A DNA stretch of 45,256 nt, taken from positions 1-45,256 of the forward strand of contig CANNLO010000006.1 of the NCBI GenBank assembly GCA_947505055.1, read 5' to 3'. The stretch comes from Methylococcaceae bacterium. Its GTDB lineage: Bacteria > Pseudomonadota > Gammaproteobacteria > Methylococcales > Methylomonadaceae. The notes below the pieces were generated by a model. The model did not search any database, had not been told where the DNA came from, and worked only from the letters and a program-made list of their open reading frames with translations. The first letter of the stretch is position 1; each line of letters starts with the position of its first letter. Below are positions 38,779 to 45,256 of this stretch, one piece after another. A program made the position numbers and the translations under genes.

Positions 38779-38805
38779 CCTTAGCTGCACCTATGCAGAT
38801 TAAGG
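38779..38805 (-). promoter_or_regulatory. Hairpin in the leader of the cold-shock-domain gene
   Basis: On the minus strand CCTTA and CTGCA pair with TGCAG and TAAGG around a TAGG loop, with a one-base bulge. It lies 26-52 nt before the ATG and is not followed by T-residues, so it is more likely an RNA leader structure than a terminator. Confidence 0.4.
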
Positions 38806-39004
38806 GGCCTTAGCCTTATGATTTCTGAATTTTTCAGGACTGTAAGAGTAGCCGAATCAATCTAATCGGATAAACCGCTTTTCACCTTAACTCGTATAAA
38901 CTCCACTACCTTCTGGAAACACTATCAATCTATTGGCCTGAACAACAGACGATGTCCGTTGAATCCTGGTATAAAACACAAGATTCAACCGAGGTTCATA
39001 TAAT

Positions 39005-39376
39005 CTAGATCTTTTTATTTATGATAACTTTATCATCGATAATTAACTCAGAGATCCCACCCAGAGAGCCAAGTAATGTACATGATGCGTGTTTAAACCC
39101 ACCTTTATCACCATTTTCACCTACCCACTTCAAAGTGACATAAGTTTCCTTATCACTCAAGACTTCACTAGGAAAAAATACCTGCTCACCCGTTTCCTGC
39201 TTGATTTTTGGTGGACACTTATCACTTGCCATGGTCTGCATGGCGACATTATTTCTAATTTTTGCAGCGGCTTCAACTTGTTCAATGGGCTGATCCTGTT
39301 TACTTAAGCCGACCAAAACAAAGCCCATTATAAAAACACCTGCAACGGCCATTATGATTTTTTGTACTTCAGTCAT
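39005..39376 (-). CDS. Membrane-anchored small protein, unknown
   Basis: 123 residues. One N-terminal helix (IIMAVAGVFIMGFVLVGL), then a soluble, probably periplasmic part with two Cys (DKCPPK; HASCTLLG) that could form a disulfide. The segment TYVTLKWVGENGDKGGFKHA and the C-terminal SELIIDDKVIINKKI look beta-rich. No family recognised. Monocistronic between the cold-shock and cobO genes. Confidence 0.65.
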   Translation of the reverse strand: MTEVQKIIMAVAGVFIMGFVLVGLSKQDQPIEQVEAAAKIRNNVAMQTMASDKCPPKIKQETGEQVFFPSEVLSDKETYVTLKWVGENGDKGGFKHASCTLLGSLGGISELIIDDKVIINKKI

Positions 39377-39475
39377 TTCTCTTCTCCGTACTATTACAAT
39401 GAATAGGCATTTTACAGCTTGAACGGGGTATTTACCTCAAAATACTTACGATTGTTATTATCGAACACTGGTAAA

Positions 39476-40012
39476 TTAAAACTCTATACCCTGTTCAGCC
39501 TTAATCCCCTGCTCATATGCGTGTTTAATTTTGGTCATTTCAGTGACAGTATCGGCACACTCAATGACCTCGGGAGCCGCATTTCGACCCGTTAAAAGCA
39601 AATGCAACCAGACAGGTTTTTCATCGCGAATAAAATCGGCTATTTCCTGACCTGAAATCCAATTATAACCACAGCAGTAATTGATCTCATCCAATAACAC
39701 AACGTCAAACTCTTCCGACAGGATTTTAGCCTTGCTGAATTCCCAAATTGCCCGGCTGGTTTTAATATCCTGCTCAGGATTTTTCGTATCCCAGGTAAAG
39801 CCATCACCTAAAACATGCCATTCAATATTATCAAAATGCTCGGCCGCCTTTTGTTCGCCGGTTTGCCATTGACCTTTAATATACTGAATAACACAGACTT
39901 TCATTCCCCAACCCGCAGCTCGGAAAACCATTCCCAGCGCACTGGAGGATTTCCCTTTACCCGTACCCGTATTAACCAGTACCAGTCCCCGCCGTCTATC
40001 TCTTGATTTCAT
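39476..40012 (-). CDS. cobO: Corrinoid adenosyltransferase (CobO/BtuR family)
   Basis: 178 residues. Uses ATP to adenosylate cob(I)yrinic acid diamide or cobalamin at the cobalt. The unusual P-loop NTGTGKGKSSSALG is at about 14-27, followed by RAAGWGMKVCVIQYIKG, DVVLLDEINYC and LLLTGRNAAPEVIECADTVTEM (split at about 138-159). Slightly shorter than Escherichia coli BtuR because the N-terminus is trimmed to the P-loop region. I see no cobalamin riboswitch in the upstream 290 bp, and no other cobalamin genes nearby. Confidence 0.93.
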   Translation of the reverse strand: MKSRDRRRGLVLVNTGTGKGKSSSALGMVFRAAGWGMKVCVIQYIKGQWQTGEQKAAEHFDNIEWHVLGDGFTWDTKNPEQDIKTSRAIWEFSKAKILSEEFDVVLLDEINYCCGYNWISGQEIADFIRDEKPVWLHLLLTGRNAAPEVIECADTVTEMTKIKHAYEQGIKAEQGIEF

Positions 40013-40301
40013 AAAAGCTTTCCCTAGTTTAGTGCAGATAAAACAAATATATTACGACTGACATTATCACCCGAATTTACTTTAATACAAAAAACGGAGG
40101 TATTTAAAAAACTGACCGGCTATCAACCACTCTTCAAAATATCACTTAGGCTTTTATTTATTCAACTGATTTATCTCTAATGCGACATAACCCAGTAGAA
40201 CTTTTTGTTCAAAGTTTTAACGTGAGCGTTATTATTCGATGATTATCGATCATATAAACTATAAACAAGCACTCGCGGTCAACTGCAATCCCTTAAAAAA
40301 A

Positions 40302-40649
40302 CTAGCCCAGCTTAAAGCCAACAAAAAAACCTCCCGCAGCGCTAACACCCTTGCTCGTAATACCCGTCAAGCGATGAACCAACAGCTCACCGGAATTTTT
40401 TGCAGCTTCCGTCGCAACGCTGGCAGCCTCCAATAACTTTGCATCGGTTATAGTAACGATATCGTAATATTCCGCAATAAACAGAAGTACAATTACAGCT
40501 CCTGCAAGAAACAAGACTGTACGTAACATCTTTTTTGCGAAATAACCAACAGCCAGTCCGATAGCAAAAGGCGCAGCAATATTGCCAATTAAAAAACCTG
40601 AAGAAAAAATGTCATTAAAATTTCCTGTATCGACCGGTGGTGTATTCAT
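40302..40649 (-). CDS. FUN14-family membrane protein
   Basis: 115 residues. Three hydrophobic segments: SSGFLIGNIAAPFAIGLAVGYFAKK, split at about 16-40; TVLFLAGAVIVLLFIAEYY at about 44-62; and a glycine-rich C-terminal helix GVSAAGGFFVGFKLG. The G-x-x-x-A-x-G-F-x-x-G-F ending is typical of bacterial FUN14 proteins. The eukaryotic FUNDC1 relatives are mitochondrial outer-membrane mitophagy receptors; the bacterial role is unknown. Confidence 0.75.
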   Translation of the reverse strand: MNTPPVDTGNFNDIFSSGFLIGNIAAPFAIGLAVGYFAKKMLRTVLFLAGAVIVLLFIAEYYDIVTITDAKLLEAASVATEAAKNSGELLVHRLTGITSKGVSAAGGFFVGFKLG

Positions 40650-41062
40650 TACTCTTTATTTCCACTACTGTGATTATCCAACTACTTTCTAGTGTAGGCT
40701 ATACGTTATTAATAGCAAAACTTTTAATTACGATCATTTTTCAAGCCCTCAACTGACATCAGATAACCACTCTTAGGCACTTTTACGACGCTTAGTGAAA
40801 CTCTGATTATCGATGTGAGATAAAAAAACCGTGTTTTTTCTTTTGCGCAAACAGTGGGCAATACGAGTAAATAATGACCTGGCCACATCAACACTGAAAG
40901 CGGCAAGCAGATTTAATCGAATTAGTTGGTAATCGAATTTTGACAAACACTCTTAAATTGATCAATTCTATACTGGCAATCACCAAGACAATTCTTTAAA
41001 ACAGGCTCTAAGGCCCTATTTGGCAATCTTCTCTGAAGGCACAGGGAAGACTATAGCAAACC
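40650..41062. other. Gene-poor spacer between the FUN14 and HD-GYP-like genes
   Basis: Two overlapping minus-strand frames of 50-60 codons cross 40724-40950. One reads QLIRLNLLAAFSVDVARSLF and then HCLRKRKNTVFLSHIDNQSF before a stop at about 40776. Neither has a ribosome site, so a remnant or chance frame is possible. No hairpins or repeats stand out. Confidence 0.35.
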
Positions 41063-42052
41063 TTAGTCTATAATAATTTTAATGACTGGACTTTTGCCTT
41101 CGACATTCGCTAACTCATTGACGCCATCAATTATTGTTTGATCTACAATACAATGTCTAATATAGGGTACCGCCCCAAAAAAAATGCTTTCCACCTTCAT
41201 ATTGAGTTTTAGTTGACACAATCCAATTTCAACAATAGTGGATTGTTTTTTTGAATCATTTTTCGACTTAAGCAAAACGCCTTTCTTCCATCGTTCTGTA
41301 GCCAGAGCAATCTTTTTATCTTTAGCAATTGCTTCTATGAGCTCTTCAACGGATAAGCCTTTAAGTACATTAACAAAAATATCTACAATATCCGGGTCGT
41401 AATAACTTTGTTTTCTAATTAATAATTGGCCGAGTGCAGCATCCGCAAACATTTCCGATCCGGTCATTGATCCATTAACAAACTCGATATAATCACTGAC
41501 TACACTAAGGATACGCGACCCAACCGGTATATTTTGACTCAAAAGACCGCCAGGAAATCCTTGGCCATCATAGTGTTCATATTGATGTCGAATGATAGAT
41601 ACTGCCGCTTTAAACTGAGTCAATCCCTGCAATAAATCCGCACCATCTGTCGTATGCCCTAAATAACGGTATTTTTCAACAGTCGTCATTGAATAAAACG
41701 ATTTTTTTAGCAATCTAAACGGTAATTTTATCTTGCCGAGCTGCTGCAATAATCCAGCGTAAAGAATATCGCCTTTTTCTTCCGCAGTTAATTCCAATCC
41801 ACAAGCAATCTGCAGTGCTTTCTCAGTAATATATTTTGACTGGCCACTAATAATGCCAGGGTGTAAGTCAATAATATGCGAAAGTGCGCTGACAAAACCG
41901 ATATCGAGTTTTTTTAAACGCTCATCCGCTGGATCAAGATGCTGGGTCGAACATTTGAATTGCTCGATATATTTATCAACCTTTGCTACTAATAAGCTAA
42001 CTTTGCCATCAGTAGATTTAGCTTCGTCCGCGTTATCAAAGTTACTAGGCAT
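41063..42052 (-). CDS. HD-GYP-like protein with degenerate metal site
   Basis: 329 residues; HD-GYP-type fold at about 50-240. The family's HD pair (as in LLHDIGKIGIP) is replaced by Gln103-Gln104 in AGLLQQLGKIKLP. Later motifs survive in part: LGHTTDGADLL (His133), IIRHQYEHYDG (His156, His160, Asp162) and the GYP loop as GQGFPGG. Active HD-GYP enzymes degrade cyclic-di-GMP with a bi- or trinuclear metal site. Loss of the HD pair makes catalysis unlikely and suggests a binding or regulatory role. The C-terminal 80 residues show no recognised domain. Monocistronic. Confidence 0.85.
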   Translation of the reverse strand: MPSNFDNADEAKSTDGKVSLLVAKVDKYIEQFKCSTQHLDPADERLKKLDIGFVSALSHIIDLHPGIISGQSKYITEKALQIACGLELTAEEKGDILYAGLLQQLGKIKLPFRLLKKSFYSMTTVEKYRYLGHTTDGADLLQGLTQFKAAVSIIRHQYEHYDGQGFPGGLLSQNIPVGSRILSVVSDYIEFVNGSMTGSEMFADAALGQLLIRKQSYYDPDIVDIFVNVLKGLSVEELIEAIAKDKKIALATERWKKGVLLKSKNDSKKQSTIVEIGLCQLKLNMKVESIFFGAVPYIRHCIVDQTIIDGVNELANVEGKSPVIKIIID

Positions 42053-42390
42053 GGTAATATCCTATTTTGCATTTTTTACATGGCACCGTGGGTGAAGGAG
42101 CTGTTGGCAGGGTATTGCTGGATATTGATTAAAAAAGACTCTCAACGCATCCTATCGTACTTTAGGGCCGACGGATAGCCGTGAATGGACAATTGTGGTT
42201 TTAGAAGCCTGGTAGAGTGCTAATTAGGGATTGCCCCTGACGAGCTTGCCGCGTTGCAAGAAATAATAATGATCAGACGGGGATATTAGTCGGGTTGTCA
42301 TGTTTTTCGACAACCCGACATGTGATTAAAAATTAACTACTTAATTCGAAAACACCCTCCCAAGCTCAGGCCTTTACTTTCCGTTGCCGA
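42053..42390. other. Spacer with a perfect 11-bp hairpin
   Basis: Between the TPR lipoprotein end and the start of the HD-GYP-like gene. It holds GTCGGGTTGTC (42289-42299) and GACAACCCGAC (42309-42319), a perfect 11-bp stem with a 9-nt loop. The hairpin lies about 70 nt after the TPR gene's stop and may end its transcript, although no U-run follows. No coding frame is supported. Confidence 0.55.
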
Positions 42391-44808
42391 CTATTTCTTT
42401 TCAGCCTCAACAACAACGCCACCAACAGCCTTCAACGTTTCCTTGGCGACATCAATGCCAACAAACTCAGTCTTTTTATCAATGGCTTTTTGCAAAAACT
42501 CTTTCGCTTTAGCCGTATCATTATGCTTGAAGTACGCCATACCCAAATGATAATTACTGATCGCCGAACCCGGATCTATCGCTACAACCTTTAACAATAA
42601 CTCCTGTGCTTTAACAAAATCACCTTGTTTATAGGCAATCCAGCCTGCTGTGTCCAGCATATTGGGATTACTCATTTTTGTTAACGGCTCAGCCAGCTTG
42701 GCCGCACGTTCCAGTCCTGCACTGTCCTTGGAATAATCAGACAAATAACTGGCCAGATTGTTTAAGGCTTCCATAGACTCGGGATGCTGTTTGTACGTTT
42801 CTTCAAACAAGGCAATCGCCTTGTCGTGTTCGCTACTGCGCTGATAGATAGAAGCCAGATCATTAACTAGCTCCATTGAACCCTTGGTGTTGGCTATGCC
42901 TTCCTGAAAGGCTTTAATCGCTTCATCCTTATGAGATTGCGCAAGATGAGCCAGCGCAATGTTCCGATAAGGCACTGGCCATTCAGGTTTAATGGCTATC
43001 GCTTTTTTAAACGCCGTTATACCTTCAGCAAACTTTTTATCGTTCAGATAAACCCCACCCAGCAAATTATAAGCAACCAGATTTTTAGGTTGCTCCTTGG
43101 CGATTTCATTGAGTCTGGCGATCGCATTATCGGTCTGCTTAAGCGCCAGGAAACTTTTAATTAACTGCGTCAACGGCTCTATCGCATCAGGCTGCTTGGC
43201 TAGCGCGCTTTCAAAAGCCGGCACACTTTTGTCGACCTTACCCTCGGCTTGATAGGCCAGACCCGACAGGAAATAACCCATGCCTTCCTTGGGATAAGCG
43301 GCCTGTAAGGTTTTTGCAGTATCCTGGGCTTTATCCCACTGTTTTTGGATCAGATGCACTTTAAAAATCGCTTCCAGACCCGGCTTGCTGTTTGGATTTT
43401 CTTTCAAGATTGCATTGATTTGTTGCATGGCGCGATCAGTATCACCGGCTTGTTGCAACAAAGTCGCCAAATCAAGTCTTGCCGATTCATCTTTAGGCGC
43501 GATTTCGACGATTTTTTCCATGTTTTCACGGGCCAGCACCGGATCGTTATTCATCAAATGCGCTGAACTCAATAATTTTAGCACTTTAATGTTTTGCGGT
43601 TGATCAACCAACACAGCGCGAAAATCACCAATCGCATCAGGTATTTTTCGTTCCGCCAAGGAAAATTCGCCACGTAATGACAGGGCATCTGCATCACGAG
43701 GATTTTCAACAATAATCTGCTTAACCAGTTCCTTCGCTTCGTCGGTACGTTTAGTGACCACATATAAGCGGGCCAGAACGTTACGCGCCTTGATAGATTG
43801 CGGCCCTTGTTTATCAAGTTCGACCACTTCTTTTAACGTCTTTTCTGCTTCTTCCGGATGCTTTTGGGCCAGTTCCAAATCAACCAATTTAAAACGCAAA
43901 TCATATTTGTCCGGGCTTTCTTCAATCATCGGAACCAATTCAGTGATCGCTATTTCCGGTGTTCTTTTCGCGACCAAAAAATCAACCAAAGTTAATTTGG
44001 CATTGGCATCATCAGGCAGTTCCTTAACTGCTGTACGTAAAATGCCTTCAGCATCGTCCAGTTTATTGCTGGCCAATAAAAATAGAGCCAGACGTTTACG
44101 GTGTTCCAATTGTTTGGGTTCGATTTTTACTATCGCTTCCAGTGCTTGCTGTGCCTTATCCAGGGCTTTAGTTTCCGTATAAAGTTTGGCCAGCATCAAC
44201 ATCGGTGATGAATTAGTGGGATTTTTTGCGCTGTTCTTTTGCAGAACATCAATGGCTTGATCAATCTTTCCGGTTCTGGCGTTAAGCGAAGCCAATAACA
44301 AGTTAGCTTGCACATCATCCGGTTGTTTTTTAAGTGCTGCTTCCAGTTGGATCATGGCACTATCGGTATTATTTTTAATAACAAAAACACCGGCCATTAA
44401 CACGCGACCTTCAATGTTTTCAGGATCAAGAGCCTGTACTTCTTTGGCCATTTTTTCTGCTTCATCAGCATTATTGACCATCAAATAAATTTGTCCCATT
44501 CTTAAGCGTGACAACATGTGCTTGGGATCTTCGCCGATCACCGCCAGATACTGACTAACCGCAGGCTGAATTTCGCCGACCTTAACCAGGGTTTCGGCCA
44601 TTTGATAACGCGCGTCGATGTCCTTGGGATCAATTTGCAGTACATTTTTGAACGAAAGCTGAGCTTTTTTATAATCGCCCGCAGTAAACAACTGCTTGCC
44701 CTCTTCCATATACTTGGCTTTTCTTTCTTCAGAACCGCCGCAAGCGGTCAGTAAACAGACCAGCGCCACAACGGACAACGTTTTCAAATTAGGTGCTTTG
44801 GATATCAT
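42391..44808 (-). CDS. TPR-repeat lipoprotein (PEP-CTERM system PrsT-like)
   Basis: 805 residues. Lipoprotein signal with lipobox LLTAC at Cys23, so membrane-anchored after processing. The rest is about 20 tandem TPR units (for example AGDYKKAQLSFKNVLQIDP, RLRMGQIYLMVNNADEAEKMA, PGSAISNYHLGMAYFKHNDT), forming an extended protein-binding superhelix. Layout and sequence match the TPR lipoprotein of exosortase/PEP-CTERM polysaccharide systems (PrsT type), which are near 900 residues. No exosortase, PEP-CTERM substrate or polysaccharide gene is seen here, so that assignment is tentative. Confidence 0.82.
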   Translation of the reverse strand: MISKAPNLKTLSVVALVCLLTACGGSEERKAKYMEEGKQLFTAGDYKKAQLSFKNVLQIDPKDIDARYQMAETLVKVGEIQPAVSQYLAVIGEDPKHMLSRLRMGQIYLMVNNADEAEKMAKEVQALDPENIEGRVLMAGVFVIKNNTDSAMIQLEAALKKQPDDVQANLLLASLNARTGKIDQAIDVLQKNSAKNPTNSSPMLMLAKLYTETKALDKAQQALEAIVKIEPKQLEHRKRLALFLLASNKLDDAEGILRTAVKELPDDANAKLTLVDFLVAKRTPEIAITELVPMIEESPDKYDLRFKLVDLELAQKHPEEAEKTLKEVVELDKQGPQSIKARNVLARLYVVTKRTDEAKELVKQIIVENPRDADALSLRGEFSLAERKIPDAIGDFRAVLVDQPQNIKVLKLLSSAHLMNNDPVLARENMEKIVEIAPKDESARLDLATLLQQAGDTDRAMQQINAILKENPNSKPGLEAIFKVHLIQKQWDKAQDTAKTLQAAYPKEGMGYFLSGLAYQAEGKVDKSVPAFESALAKQPDAIEPLTQLIKSFLALKQTDNAIARLNEIAKEQPKNLVAYNLLGGVYLNDKKFAEGITAFKKAIAIKPEWPVPYRNIALAHLAQSHKDEAIKAFQEGIANTKGSMELVNDLASIYQRSSEHDKAIALFEETYKQHPESMEALNNLASYLSDYSKDSAGLERAAKLAEPLTKMSNPNMLDTAGWIAYKQGDFVKAQELLLKVVAIDPGSAISNYHLGMAYFKHNDTAKAKEFLQKAIDKKTEFVGIDVAKETLKAVGGVVVEAEKK

Positions 44809-44854
44809 ATAAAATCCTGTTTAAATTAATATTGTTGAAGCAAGAACGGTAGAT

Positions 44855-44877
44855 TGGGTTACGCTAGCGCTAACCCA
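44855..44877. repeat. Dispersed hairpin repeat TGGGTTA...TAACCCA
   Basis: TGGGTTA (44855-44861) and TAACCCA (44871-44877) flank a CGCTAGCGC loop that is itself mostly palindromic. Same core as the element at 23618-23646. It lies upstream of the TPR lipoprotein gene, about 50 bp from its ATG. Confidence 0.65.
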
Positions 44878-44930
44878 CGTTGATTTTTTTTTGATTTTTC
44901 ATTTCAGATTATAACAGCAAATCTGATCCG

Positions 44931-45256
44931 CAGCGTCACGGGGTTTGCAACGGAGCGTGACGGGGTTTGCAACGGAGCGTGACGGGGTTTGTAACCCCGT
45001 TACTCACGTTTAGCCGCACTGAAAAACATTAAACGTTTCGATCGGGGTTACAAACCCCGACCAGCTTCGTTCGCCAGCTTTGTTCGTTCGTTCGTTCAAC
45101 ACCGGAGCGTGACGGGGTTTGCAACCCCGTTACTCACGTTTAGCCCACTTAAAAAACGTTAAACGTTTCGATCGGGGTTGCAAACCCCGACCAGCTTTGT
45201 TCGCCAGCTTCGTTCGTTCGTTCGTTCGTTCGTTCGTTCGTTCGTTCGTTCGTTCG
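44931..45256. repeat. Complex repeat region: 22-nt units, two 130-bp copies, (TTCG)n tract
   Basis: Three imperfect tandem 22-nt units built on GGAGCGTGACGGGGTTTGCA start near 44931, 44951 and 44973. From 44973 a longer unit begins and is repeated from 45103 (offset 130). Each copy contains a GGGGTTTG(T/C)AACCCC hairpin, ACTCACGTTTAGCC, CGTTTCGATCGGGGTT, a second hairpin, CCAGCTT(C/T)GTTCGCCAGCTT and a TTCG tetranucleotide tract. The tract is about 4 units in copy one and at least 11 in copy two, where it runs off the window. No coding frame. Confidence 0.85.

Noticed and set aside
40013..40301. Cobalamin riboswitch upstream of cobO
   Set aside because: No B12-box-like conserved core was seen in the leader.
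40724..40906. 60-codon minus-strand open frame
   Set aside because: No ribosome site, and an overlapping frame looks equally protein-like; cannot be supported as a gene.
44931..45256. Possible CRISPR array at the right edge
   Set aside because: Repeats are spaced irregularly (22 and 130 nt), no unique spacers of constant length lie between them, and no cas genes are nearby.

Overview
The window reads as a piece of a moderately AT-rich gammaproteobacterial chromosome. Na+-translocating NADH:quinone oxidoreductase, a cytochrome bc1 operon followed directly by sspA-sspB, an mla-murA-hisG-hisD-hisC block, a cytochrome c4 and a PEP-CTERM-type TPR lipoprotein together suggest a methanotroph-like gammaproteobacterium (Methylococcales). 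That placement is an inference from gene content and was not tested with a marker gene.

Layout. Positions 1-4889 (minus) hold nqrA-B-C-D-E and the start of nqrF, tightly overlapping. A divergent CheB-CheR-PAS signalling protein (5177-8086) follows. Positions 8100-11300 form an accessory, partly decayed island: an XRE regulator with a 23-bp operator-like palindrome, a gene broken by frameshifts and a stop, a TacA/TacT-type toxin-antitoxin pair with its own operator-like palindrome, and a tyrosine recombinase cut off inside its catalytic domain and joined to the tail of another lost gene. Then come ssb with a clear terminator, a 54-codon small gene, a secreted MORN-type protein, a membrane-anchored coiled-coil protein, a BaiN/HI0933 flavoprotein, a small membrane protein and a long Hsp70 with a C-terminal extension.

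Positions 19145-26400 (plus) carry mlaF-E-D-B (mlaC is absent), murA, hisG, hisD and hisC. Three spacers in this block (before mlaE, murA and hisC) are built of degenerate 7-nt units with consensus about AACCTTR. They run up to the start codon and leave no Shine-Dalgarno sequence. The hisD-hisC spacer holds about 38 units in one unbroken phase and is the most unusual structure in the window.

Positions 26667-31267 carry petABC (bc1), sspA-sspB and cytochrome c4. A fused membrane/spermidine-synthase-like protein follows, then on the minus strand a sigma54 activator with a cysteine-rich PAS domain and an HDOD protein, a DUF3530 protein overlapping an AI-2E-family exporter, a cold-shock domain with a membrane tail, cobO/btuR, a FUN14 protein, an HD-GYP-like protein lacking the HD pair, and a TPR lipoprotein. 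The right edge is a repeat region: two copies of a roughly 130-bp unit full of GGGGTTTGCAACCCC-type hairpins ending in a (TTCG)n microsatellite that runs off the window. A separate TGGGTTA...TAACCCA hairpin occurs at three intergenic sites.
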